A stretch of 6,424 bases of DNA from Anaerolineales bacterium (GTDB lineage: Bacteria > Chloroflexota > Anaerolineae > Anaerolineales > DRMV01). Position 1 is the stretch's first letter. Every line of letters starts with the position of its first letter. A model generated the notes under the pieces. The model saw nothing but the letters and a program-made list of their open reading frames with translations. It was not told where the DNA came from and did not search any database. Made by a program: the position numbers and the translations under genes. The stretch covers positions 1-6,424 of the forward strand of contig JALVOR010000081.1 in NCBI GenBank assembly GCA_027026295.1, written 5' to 3'. Shown one piece after another: positions 1 to 5,228 of the stretch.

Positions 1-235
1 CTTGGGCAATGCGCTCCAGATCGCGCATTTCGTAGGCAAAGAAGTAATCCAGCAGCGCCTCGATGAGGGTTTCCTTGCCCCGAAAATACAGATACAGCGC
101 CCCTTTGCTCAGGTTGGCTTCCTGGGCGATGTCATCCATGCGCGCTTTGTGGAAGCCGCGCCGGGAAAACACCCGCAGTGCGGCCTGCAAAATCTGCTCT
201 TTGCGTTCTTTGCTGACATCTGGGCGGGGGGTCAT
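1..235 (-). CDS. TetR/AcrR-family transcriptional repressor, N-terminal part (cut by window edge)
   Basis: The reverse strand encodes 78 residues starting MTPRPDVSKERKEQILQAAL, and the frame is still open at base 1. Residues 10-57 match the TetR N-terminal DNA-binding domain. The first helix is followed by VFSRRGFHKARMDDIAQEA, and the recognition helix reads LSKGALYLYFRGKETL (about 42-57), with the family's hallmark Y-x-Y-F. The ATG at 233-235 was chosen because AGGTG lies 5 bases upstream and the domain begins normally behind it. A 20-bp palindrome 29 bp upstream (264-283) is the likely operator, so autorepression is inferred. The ligand-binding C-terminal domain lies outside the window, so the inducer and targets cannot be stated. 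The family call is secure. Specific function is unknown. Confidence 0.93.
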   Translation of the reverse strand, partial: MTPRPDVSKERKEQILQAALRVFSRRGFHKARMDDIAQEANLSKGALYLYFRGKETLIEALLDYFFAYEMRDLERIAQ

Positions 236-263
236 GTTTCACCTGGTAAACGGAAGGGGGATA

Positions 264-283
264 ATAACTGACTGGTCAGTTAT
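264..283. promoter_or_regulatory. Palindromic operator, probably for the adjacent TetR-family repressor
   Basis: The arms ATAACTGAC (264-272) and GTCAGTTAT (275-283) are perfect reverse complements around a 2-base TG centre. The size and symmetry are typical of TetR-family operators, which bind one or two dimers. It sits 29 bp upstream of the repressor start, where it would cover the promoter. On the minus strand a TTGATA (286-281) overlaps the operator and a TATTAT (266-261) partly overlaps it, but they are only 14 bp apart, so the exact promoter is uncertain. No divergent gene starts nearby, so the evident target is the repressor gene itself. Confidence 0.8.
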
Positions 284-290
284 CAATATA

Positions 291-305
291 CACCCTTTCA
301 GGGTG
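291..305. repeat. Small inverted repeat beside the operator
   Basis: CACCCT (291-296) and AGGGTG (300-305) form a perfect 6-bp inverted repeat with a 3-base spacer, 7 bp from the TetR operator. It has no T-tract on either side, so it is not an obvious terminator. It may be an extra protein-binding site or chance. The function is unknown. Confidence 0.35.
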
Positions 306-381
306 CATGTCAAGCGGTCTCCATCGCGAGGGCGCGGGCAAACGTTGTGGAAGCGTAACCGTTCAACCTTGGGAGGATAGG

Positions 382-430
382 CCACAGATGACACGGATCG
401 TCACGGATGCACACGGATTTTTTGTAACGC
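382..430 (+). repeat. CACGGATG interspersed repeat, copy A (plus orientation)
   Basis: Four degenerate units begin at 383 (CACAGATGA), 392 (CACGGATCGT), 402 (CACGGATGCA) and 412 (CACGGATTTT). Unit spacing is 9, 10 and 10 bases, and the block ends in a T run followed by GTAACGC. The same unit spacing and the same GGATTTT...AACGC ending recur at 2138-2185 (minus) and 5167-5202 (plus). All copies lie between genes. There is no coding potential and the function is unknown. Confidence 0.85.
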
Positions 431-510
431 CAAGGCACAAAGGCACGCAAAGGCTTCACGAATTACCTCATTTCTGTGGCGCTTCGGTGTTTTCTGTGGT
501 TTTGTGGTTT
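426..510 (+). repeat. Composite repeat: GCAAAGG block followed by CTGTGG block (plus orientation)
   Basis: Bases 426-457 carry degenerate AACGCCAAGG/CACAAAGG/CGCAAAGG words. Bases 471-510 carry TTCTGTGG, TTTTCTGTGG and TTTGTGG words. The same two blocks occur in the same order, inverted, at 1370-1243. A 27-base core of the CTGTGG block (here about 475-501) matches the other copy at 22 of 27 positions by hand alignment. The composite directly follows repeat copy A. Confidence 0.7.
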
Positions 511-611
511 CTCCCCGCTGGAGCCGAGCGGTTACGTAAAAGCGTCGTTTTGCCCTCACCCCATAACAGGGCAACCGTTTCTACACATTTTGCTTGCACC
601 CCCACCGCGAT

Positions 612-640
612 TTGACAGAAAGCCCGCAAAGGCGTATACT
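612..640 (+). promoter_or_regulatory. Strong sigma70-type promoter for the leader RNA and SWIM gene
   Basis: A perfect -35 TTGACA (612-617) is separated by exactly 17 bp from a -10 TATACT (635-640, 5 of 6 to consensus). Transcription would start near 647. It is the best promoter in the window. It drives a leader of about 115 nt before the ATG at 762, with an intrinsic terminator inside that leader. Confidence 0.85.
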
Positions 641-646
641 TGTAAC

Positions 647-740
647 AATCTCTCCACAGGAATTTGCCGTTATGCGAGTATCTTCCCCCATTTCCGTGTG
701 ATTGTCGGCCTCAGGCACGCCCGCGCGTGCCTGTTTTCTT
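647..740 (+). ncRNA. Putative terminated leader RNA or small RNA upstream of the SWIM gene
   Basis: The RNA would run from the predicted start near 647 to the U-tract at 734-740, about 94 nt. A consensus promoter lies ahead of it, and a perfect intrinsic terminator ends it 21 bp before the next ATG. A 9-codon ORF at 672-701 (MRVSSPISV, then TGA) has AGGAA 9 bases upstream and stops 10 nt before the terminator stem, as leader peptides do in attenuators. ACAATC (645-650) can pair with GATTGT (700-705), although the first bases may precede the transcript start. ACAGG (656-660) can pair with CCTGT (730-734), which would compete weakly with the terminator. It could be a stand-alone sRNA or an attenuator. 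I do not recognise a known RNA family. Confidence 0.5.
712..740 (+). terminator. Intrinsic terminator within the SWIM gene leader
   Basis: CAGGCACGC (712-720) and GCGTGCCTG (725-733) form a perfect 9-bp stem with a CCGC loop, followed directly by TTTTCTT (734-740). The T-tract points to plus-strand termination. Read on the minus strand, the stem is followed by AGGCC, so it is not bidirectional. Its place between a strong promoter and the gene suggests premature termination or attenuation. Confidence 0.85.
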
Positions 741-761
741 ATCCCCTGAAAGGAGTGTGCT

Positions 762-1007
762 ATGGATTCCGGGATGATTCGCAAAATCGAAAAAGCCAAA
801 CTCTACGCACAGGAACGCGACCGCCTCCGCTTCGAGGGGCTCAAAGTAACATTCCAGGGTGCAAACAACCCTCATGTCGTGACGTTTGAAAACGGCCAGT
901 GGCATTGCGACTGTGATTTCTTCCAATTGCGCGGCAAATGCAGCCACACCATGGCGCTGGAATACATCTTTGAAGACTGCAACCTCAAGTTGGCCGAAGA
1001 AGCATAG
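762..1007 (+). CDS. Small SWIM-type zinc finger protein (81 aa)
   Basis: The protein is 81 residues and consists of a basic, charged N-terminal helix-like part (about 5-25) followed by one SWIM zinc finger. The finger pattern is C49-x-C51 ... C60-x-H62 in WHCDCDFFQLRGKCSHTMAL. The four residues fit the CxCx(n)CxH zinc ligands of the family. SWIM fingers bind DNA or proteins and usually sit inside larger proteins (SWI2/SNF2 ATPases, MuDR transposases, MEKK1). Here the finger stands nearly alone. AAAGGAG (749-755) lies 6 bases before the ATG and fixes the start. It is transcribed alone: a strong promoter and terminated leader lie upstream, and a hairpin terminator lies 36 bp downstream. The gene is real and the domain is clear. 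The biological role is unknown. Confidence 0.9.
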   Translation: MDSGMIRKIEKAKLYAQERDRLRFEGLKVTFQGANNPHVVTFENGQWHCDCDFFQLRGKCSHTMALEYIFEDCNLKLAEEA

Positions 1008-1042
1008 CCGGCAGCGGTTTTCCCACAGGTTTGGATAACACA

Positions 1043-1170
<128 letters not shown>

Positions 1171-1183
1171 GTGGGCAGGGCAA

Positions 1184-1192
1184 ATTATACCA
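1184..1192 (-). promoter_or_regulatory. Extended -10 promoter of tRNA-Ser
   Basis: The minus strand carries a perfect TATAAT (1189-1184) preceded by TGG (1192-1190), giving an extended -10 (TGnTATAAT). The start would be near 1177, about 7 nt before the mature tRNA. The -35 region is weak: TTGCTA (1210-1205) is 4 of 6 but only 15 bp away, which fits reliance on the extended -10. Confidence 0.75.
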
Positions 1193-1242
1193 TTGAGTGG
1201 AATATAGCAAACCTTTCCAGCGCTATTTTGGCAAAATTTGTA

Positions 1243-1370
1243 ACCACAGAAAACCCAGAAGGGCTACGGAAAACACAGGAAACGGGAAGCAGGCTGTGGG
1301 CTGCGGCGTTCAACTTCTTTGCGGCTCTTGCCTCCTTTGCGGCCTTTGCGTTAACCTCTTTGCATTCCTG
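1243..1370 (-). repeat. Composite repeat, inverted copy (GCAAAGG block, then CTGTGG block)
   Basis: Read on the minus strand, GCAAAG-type words occur at 1370-1315: GCAAAGAGG, CGCAAAGGCCGCAAAGG and CGCAAAG. A CTGTG/TTTTC block follows at 1279-1243 and ends in TTTTCTGTGGTTAC. Block order and orientation match 426-510, so the two copies are inverted around the SWIM gene and tRNA. The stretch 1193-1398 holds no gene that I can support. Confidence 0.65.
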
Positions 1371-1398
1371 GTCTCATCTTTCCGACCCAACAGGCACA

Positions 1399-1427
1399 AA
1401 ACAAAAAGCGCCCCTTGCGGGACGCCT
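1399..1427 (-). terminator. Intrinsic terminator of the FKBP gene
   Basis: On the minus strand AGGCGTCCC (1427-1419) pairs with GGGGCGCTT (1414-1406) around a GCAA tetraloop. This gives 9 pairs, two of them G-U. The stem runs into TTTTTGTTTTG. It lies 21 bp past the stop codon at 1449-1451. Hairpin and U-tract are both canonical. Confidence 0.92.
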
Positions 1428-1438
1428 TGTTGTTCAAG

Positions 1439-1458
1439 CAGTCACTGTTTAGTGACTG
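1439..1458 (-). repeat. Perfect hairpin across the FKBP stop codon
   Basis: CAGTCACT (1439-1446) and AGTGACTG (1451-1458) are perfect 8-base arms with a 4-base loop. The TAA stop (1451-1449 on minus) falls at the junction of arm and loop. No U-tract follows, so it is not itself a terminator. It sits 11 bp before the true terminator hairpin and could stabilise the mRNA 3' end. Confidence 0.6.
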
Positions 1459-1934
1459 TGCACGTGGCCGTGGTCCAATTCTTCGGGGGTGGCTTCGCGA
1501 ATGCCCACGATTTTGATCTGGAAGTTGAGGGTCTTGCCGGCCAAGGGGTGGTTGAAATTCAGCACCGCGCTGTCTTCCTTCACCTCAGCGATATGGGCAT
1601 CGAAAACCTGTCCCTGATGATCGCGTAGTTGCAGTGGCGTCCCGACTTCCATCGGAATTTCAGGAGGAAATTCGCTCTTGGGCACCTCGACAAAGGCATT
1701 GGGGTCTTCTTCGCCATAGCCTTCGGCGGGAGAAACAGCAACTTCCTTGCTCTCACCCAGCGCCATGCCCTTGACCTCTTTTTCCAGGCCGGGGATGATA
1801 TGCCCCTGCCCCTGGATGAATTCAATAGGCCCATGCCCTTCCGAGGAATCCACCACCTCGCCATCTACGGTCAGGGTGTATTCCATGCTAACCACATCGT
1901 TATCGCCGACGACGCGCTTTTCTTGTTCACTCAT
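1449..1934 (-). CDS. slyD: FKBP-type peptidyl-prolyl cis-trans isomerase, SlyD-like
   Basis: A 161-residue cytosolic FKBP with no signal peptide or membrane segment. It catalyses proline cis-trans isomerisation and, by family analogy, acts as a folding chaperone. The FKBP core is split: residues 14-75 contain VVDSSEGHGPIEFIQGQGHIIPGLE and GMALGESKEVAVSPAEGYG, and residues 127-148 contain NFNHPLAGKTLNFQIKIVGI. The insert between them (about 76-126) fits the IF flap domain of SlyD. The tail HGHVHSH (155-161) is a short form of SlyD's metal-binding histidine tail. The ATG at 1932-1934 is preceded 6 bases upstream by AAGGAG (1946-1941). An upstream in-frame ATG at 2013-2015 would add 27 unrelated residues and has no such site. 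The gene is probably monocistronic, with a promoter near 2040 and a terminator at 1399-1427. Confidence 0.94.
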   Translation of the reverse strand: MSEQEKRVVGDNDVVSMEYTLTVDGEVVDSSEGHGPIEFIQGQGHIIPGLEKEVKGMALGESKEVAVSPAEGYGEEDPNAFVEVPKSEFPPEIPMEVGTPLQLRDHQGQVFDAHIAEVKEDSAVLNFNHPLAGKTLNFQIKIVGIREATPEELDHGHVHSH

Positions 1935-2037
1935 GACTTTCTCCTTCAAAGTGTGAAATTTTGTACGCCTTGCCTTGTGCGTTCCCGCGGTCGGCGACCG
2001 GTGGGCAGCGTGCAAAGCCAGCGTCTCGCGTGGAGGT

Positions 2038-2046
2038 ATTCTAACA
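2038..2046 (-). promoter_or_regulatory. Probable extended -10 promoter of slyD
   Basis: The minus strand reads TGTTAGAAT: a TAGAAT -10 (2043-2038, 5 of 6) with the TGn extension. No good -35 lies 16-18 bp upstream. It would give a 5' leader of roughly 95 nt containing a small CGGTC/GACCG hairpin at 1988-2000. It is the best candidate in the gap, but only moderately supported. Confidence 0.5.
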
Positions 2047-2137
2047 TACTTTGCAACTGTTCATCTTTGGTAAAGCGGAATTGCAGGCCTCGCTATTTTG
2101 CTTCGCGTTCGGTCACGCTCATGGTTTCAGTATCCTC

Positions 2138-2185
2138 GCGTTCAAAAAATCCGCGTTCATCCGTGGCTATCTGTGTCATCCGTGG
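2138..2185 (-). repeat. CACGGATG interspersed repeat, copy B (minus orientation)
   Basis: On the minus strand the units are CACGGATGA, CACAGATAGC, CACGGATGAA and CGCGGATTTTTT, followed by GAACGC. Spacing is 9, 10 and 10 bases, exactly as in copy A. It lies between the end of the ATPase gene and the slyD promoter. I see no clear terminator for the ATPase operon between 2060 and 2219. Confidence 0.85.
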
Positions 2186-2219
2186 GCTATTTCCTTACGG
2201 CCGAACAATTACCGCACTT

Positions 2220-4520
2220 TCACGCCTGCCGATAGCCCAGCAAACGCAGCCCGTTGAGTACCACAATGACTGTGCTGCCTTCGTGCCCCACCACGCCCCA
2301 CGGCAGGGTGAGGTTGGCTCCAAATGCCGAAGCCACCAACAGCACGATGACGGCAAGGGCAAACGTGATGTTTTGCCACACTACCTTGCGGGCCTGGCGC
2401 GCCAGCCCCACAGCATAGGGCAGGTGGTAAAGATCATCGGCCATCAACACCACGTCGGCGGTTTCCAGCGCCACATCGGTGCCCGCACCGCCCATTGCGA
2501 TGCCCACATCGGCAAGCGCTAACGCCGGGGCGTCGTTCACGCCATCGCCCACCATTGCCACCGCACCGTATGCCTTCTGCAAATGCCTCAGCACCCGCAC
2601 CTTGTCGCGCGGCAGCAGTTCGGCATAAAATTCGTCCACACCCACCTGGGCAGCGATGCTCGCCGCCACCTGCTCGTTATCGCCAGTAAGCATGACGACT
2701 TTCTCGATGCCCAGAGCGTGCAGGCGTTCCACAATTTCGTGGGCTTCGGGGCGCAGGGTGTCAGCCACCGCCACCAGCCCCAGCCACTGCTGCCCGGCAG
2801 GACGATAAACCGCAATCACGGTCTGCCCCTGATTCTCCAGCGCACGCAGTTGCTCCGCATAATCCGGCGGCAGCGGCACGCCGCGTTCGGCAAACATGCG
2901 CGGGTTGCCTGCCCACAACACGCCGCCCTCGACCTCCCCTTCCACGCCCTGCCCCACCACAGCACGGAAATCGGTGGCTTCGGGCAGGACAATGCCGCGC
3001 TGCTCCGCGGCGTGGACAATGGCGCGGGCAATCGGGTGCTCAGAGCGGGCTTCCAGCGTCGCCACCAGCCGCAGGAATTCATCTTCACTCACGCCCTCGG
3101 CAGGGAAAACACCCTGCAGCCGCGGTTCGCCCAATGTCAGTGTGCCGGTTTTGTCAAAAGCAATCACTTTGAGGCTTGCGGTGCGTTCCAGGTGCGCGCC
3201 GCCTTTGAAAAGCACGCCGTGGCGGGCGCCGTTGGCAATGGCTGAGAGAATGGTCGCCGGCGTCGAAATCACCAGCGCACAAGGGGAAGCCACCACCAGC
3301 CAGGTCATCGCCCGATAGAACGCCACAGGGAAAACCTGCTGGAAGAACAGCGGCGGCACAACGATCAAAACCACGGTTGCCAGCAGCACAAAACGGGCAT
3401 ATTTGCCTTCGAATTCCTCTAACGCCCGCTGGGTTTTGGCTTTCGCCTCCTGGGCTTCCTCCACCATCCTGACAATATTGGCAAGGGTAGATTCCTGCGC
3501 CAAATGCGTGACGCGGACCTCCACCGTGCCAGTGCTGTTGACCGTGCCCGCAAACACCGGGTCGCCGATTTCCTTGGGCACCGGCACCGACTCGCCCGTA
3601 ATAGGCGACTGGTCGACCTCGGTGGCACCGCTAACCACCTCGCCATCGATGGGAAAACGTTCGCCCGGACGCGCCATCACAATGTCGCCGAGGCGCAGCG
3701 CCTCGACAGGCACCTCTTTCCACGCACCGTTGATTTTCGCCGTCGCCACGGGCGGGCGCAAGTCCATCAATTTCTCAATGGCTTTGCGGGTGCGCCCCAG
3801 AGCGTAAGATTGCAGCGTGTTGGAAAGCGAGAACAGAAAGAGCAAAATTGCGCCGTCAGTCGGACGCCCCACCAGCGCCGCGCCGAGGGCAGCAGCAATC
3901 ATCAGCAGGTCAACGTCAATCTCGTGTTCCCTGACCAGCAGTTGCAGGCCATCCACAAAGCCGAAATAGCCGCCGGCAACATAAGCAACAGCGTAAAGCA
4001 CCGCCTGCGCGCCAGCGGGCAGGCCCAAGCGGGCGCCAAGCATTGCCCCAGCCGTTGCCAGCAGCGTGAGCAGCGTAAATACAACCTCAAGGTTCCCCGG
4101 GAAAGTCGGGCGCTGATCCGTCTCTGCCCCGGTTTCCGGCGGGGGGAGAATTTCGGCTTCGACCTTCGCCTTCACCGGCGCGCGGCGCGGCAAGCGGGCT
4201 GACAACACACCGGCTTCCAGGGAAACCTGCACCGGCTGCCCAAAGAAACGGGTCAGATCATTCCGCAATCGCAGCGCGCAGTGTTGACACGCCGGAGAAC
4301 GGGCATCAGGGCAATGCTGCACGCGTTCCCAGGCATGATGGGCGGTTTCCCGCGCTACTTGCATGGCCTGGGCCTCATCAAGCACACGGGGGTCGTAAAC
4401 GATGCGCAGGTCGGCGTTCTGATAGTCCAGGGTGGCTTCCAGAATGCCATCGTAGCCTATCATGGTATCAGCAAGCACATCGGTGCAGCGATGGTGCTCG
4501 TTGTTCCAAACAGCGCTCAC
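2220..4520 (-). CDS. P1B-4-type heavy-metal-exporting P-type ATPase (probable Fe(II)/Co(II) efflux)
   Basis: A 766-residue inner-membrane pump that hydrolyses ATP to export a divalent metal. Catalytic motifs: TGES (308-311, actuator), DKTGT with phosphorylated D456, HP (495-496), TGDN (612-615) and GDGVND (658-663). About eight hydrophobic segments are visible near 147-164, 171-194, 203-218, 223-236, 376-397, 403-426, 716-733 and 736-764. The metal-site motif is SPC (412-414), not the CPC of Zn/Cd/Cu pumps, and the last segment has HEGST (746-750). Both mark the P1B-4 class (CoaT, CtpD, PfeT/ZosA, FrvA). The N-terminus resembles an HMA fold (about 19-63) without the usual CxxC. It is followed by a Cys/His cluster: H69, C70, C78, H80, C81. 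GTG at 4520 was chosen because it overlaps the regulator's TGA by 4 bases, with GGAG 10 bases upstream. An ATG at 4562 is possible but overlaps by 46 bases. The metal is inferred, not shown; cobalt, iron or zinc are all possible. Confidence 0.92.
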   Translation of the reverse strand: MSAVWNNEHHRCTDVLADTMIGYDGILEATLDYQNADLRIVYDPRVLDEAQAMQVARETAHHAWERVQHCPDARSPACQHCALRLRNDLTRFFGQPVQVSLEAGVLSARLPRRAPVKAKVEAEILPPPETGAETDQRPTFPGNLEVVFTLLTLLATAGAMLGARLGLPAGAQAVLYAVAYVAGGYFGFVDGLQLLVREHEIDVDLLMIAAALGAALVGRPTDGAILLFLFSLSNTLQSYALGRTRKAIEKLMDLRPPVATAKINGAWKEVPVEALRLGDIVMARPGERFPIDGEVVSGATEVDQSPITGESVPVPKEIGDPVFAGTVNSTGTVEVRVTHLAQESTLANIVRMVEEAQEAKAKTQRALEEFEGKYARFVLLATVVLIVVPPLFFQQVFPVAFYRAMTWLVVASPCALVISTPATILSAIANGARHGVLFKGGAHLERTASLKVIAFDKTGTLTLGEPRLQGVFPAEGVSEDEFLRLVATLEARSEHPIARAIVHAAEQRGIVLPEATDFRAVVGQGVEGEVEGGVLWAGNPRMFAERGVPLPPDYAEQLRALENQGQTVIAVYRPAGQQWLGLVAVADTLRPEAHEIVERLHALGIEKVVMLTGDNEQVAASIAAQVGVDEFYAELLPRDKVRVLRHLQKAYGAVAMVGDGVNDAPALALADVGIAMGGAGTDVALETADVVLMADDLYHLPYAVGLARQARKVVWQNITFALAVIVLLVASAFGANLTLPWGVVGHEGSTVIVVLNGLRLLGYRQA

Positions 4521-4987
4521 TTTTCGGCCGCTCCGTTTTCGGCGCGCTGGCAATCGGGGCACAGGCCGTAATAAACCACCCGCGCGCCGAGGATGCGATA
4601 GCCGCTTTGTTTGGCGGCTTCTTTTTCCAAAGCAGCCACGATTTCGTTGGGCACGTCAAGCACACGGTGACAGCGGATGCACACTAAGTTGATGTGCGGG
4701 GTAATGTTGGCATCGTAGTGAGTGGTATCGTCGCCCGCATCGCCCAAAGCGTGAACCGCGCCTAACGAAACCAGCGCCTCAAGGGTGTTGTAAACCGTGG
4801 CAAGGCTCAGCGAGGGGAAAGCCGGCTTGAGCGCCTGGTAAACATCCTGCGCTGTGGGGTGAATATCAGTGCCCGCCAAAAAACGGCAAATTGCCATCCG
4901 TTGGGGGGTCAACCGCAGCCCGGCCTCGCGCAGGGCTTCGATAAGGCGGGTTTCTTCCGCCGTGAGAGAAGGAGCAGATAGTGCCAT
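4517..4987 (-). CDS. Fur-family metalloregulator, PerR-like
   Basis: A 156-residue cytosolic repressor. The winged-helix domain (about 12-82) includes LRLTPQRMAI, HPTAQDVYQAL and SLATVYNTLEAL. The dimerisation domain follows (about 83-148). Two CxxC pairs, C103/C106 and C143/C146, form the Cys4 structural zinc site. By alignment with Bacillus PerR from memory, the sensing ligands map to H43, D92, H98, N100 and D111. Asn therefore replaces the second His of the usual HxH, while the Asp typical of peroxide-sensing PerR is kept at 111. The ATG at 4985-4987 has GGAG 8 bases upstream. Upstream in-frame starts (to 5068) would read through the promoter. It is first in an operon with the metal ATPase, and a PerR-box-like site covers the -10, so autoregulation and metal- or peroxide-responsive control of efflux are inferred. 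Fur or Zur cannot be excluded. Confidence 0.92.
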   Translation of the reverse strand: MALSAPSLTAEETRLIEALREAGLRLTPQRMAICRFLAGTDIHPTAQDVYQALKPAFPSLSLATVYNTLEALVSLGAVHALGDAGDDTTHYDANITPHINLVCIRCHRVLDVPNEIVAALEKEAAKQSGYRILGARVVYYGLCPDCQRAENGAAEK

Positions 4988-5005
4988 GACCGTATCTCCA
5001 TTTAT

Positions 5006-5027
5006 TCTAAAGTTAGAGCAATTATAA
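5006..5027. promoter_or_regulatory. Probable PerR/Fur-type operator of the regulator-ATPase operon
   Basis: Bases 5013-5027 read TTAGAGC-A-ATTATAA, matching the PerR-box consensus TTATAATnATTATAA at 11 of 15 positions, with the right half perfect. An overlapping perfect palindrome TCTAA-AG-TTAGA covers 5006-5017. Together they cover the -10 and the predicted start, where bound repressor would block transcription. Confidence 0.6.
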
Positions 5028-5049
5028 ATTAGAGGCATAAAAAAAGCAA
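5021..5049 (-). promoter_or_regulatory. Promoter of the PerR-like regulator/ATPase operon
   Basis: The minus strand has TTGCTT (5049-5044, 3 of 6), a 17-bp spacer, and a perfect TATAAT (5026-5021). The start would be near 5014, leaving a short leader of about 27 nt before the ATG at 4987. The PerR-box-like site overlaps the -10. Confidence 0.75.
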
Positions 5050-5073
5050 GGGCGCGCCAATATCCCAAACGTC

Positions 5074-5103
5074 ACTACACAATCCCTCAGGATAGCGTAT
5101 AAT
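5074..5103 (+). promoter_or_regulatory. Probable promoter of the amidohydrolase gene
   Basis: A perfect TATAAT (5098-5103) lies 18 bp after a weak -35 ACTACA (5074-5079, 3 of 6). Transcription would start near 5110, divergent from the regulator operon, and give a leader of about 119 nt. That leader includes overlapping inverted repeats (5119-5146) and repeat copy C. Confidence 0.5.
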
Positions 5104-5118
5104 CAAGCCACATTCTCA

Positions 5119-5146
5119 TGAGTCAGTTGCAAAACTCAAGTAACTG
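5119..5146 (+). repeat. Overlapping, mutually exclusive inverted repeats in the amidohydrolase leader
   Basis: TGAGT (5119-5123) can pair with ACTCA (5134-5138). CAGTTGC (5124-5130) can pair with GTAACTG (5140-5146, one G-U). The two stems interlock, so only one can form as a simple hairpin. There is no T-tract. It could be a binding site or chance. Confidence 0.3.
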
Positions 5147-5166
5147 TTCAGCCGCAAGAAAACAGA

Positions 5167-5202
5167 CCACGGATGTCACGGATGGACGCGGATTTTGAAC
5201 GC
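5167..5202 (+). repeat. CACGGATG interspersed repeat, copy C (plus orientation)
   Basis: Three units: CACGGATGT (5168), CACGGATGGA (5177) and CGCGGATTTT (5187), followed by GAACGC. This is copy B with one unit missing. It sits in the untranslated leader, 26 bp before the amidohydrolase ATG. Confidence 0.85.
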
Positions 5203-5228
5203 CCCCACTCCCCCTTCCCGAGGTGTTT

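Noticed and set aside
382..430. CACGGATG repeats as a CRISPR array
   Set aside because: Units are about 10 bases with no spacers of regular length and no cas genes nearby.
307..615. Overlapping open frames in the 236-761 gap
   Set aside because: They run through low-complexity repeats in several frames with no ribosome binding site or domain. Only the operator, repeats, promoter and leader are supported there.
1935..2015. Upstream ATG extension of the FKBP protein by 27 residues
   Set aside because: The added residues do not resemble FKBPs, and the ATG at 1934 has an ideal AAGGAG 6 bases upstream.
1629..2522. Long plus-strand open frame of 297 codons
   Set aside because: It lies antisense across the slyD start and the ATPase 3' end, has no ribosome binding site or recognisable domain, and spans the intergenic repeat. 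It is a shadow frame.
4521..4562. ATG at 4562 as the ATPase start
   Set aside because: It would overlap the regulator gene by 46 bases and add a basic 14-residue tail with no clear ribosome binding site. The GTG at 4520 gives the usual 4-base coupled overlap.
4988..5068. Upstream start for the Fur-family regulator
   Set aside because: The extension reads through a good -10 TATAAT and the operator. The ATG at 4987 has GGAG at correct spacing and gives the normal family length.
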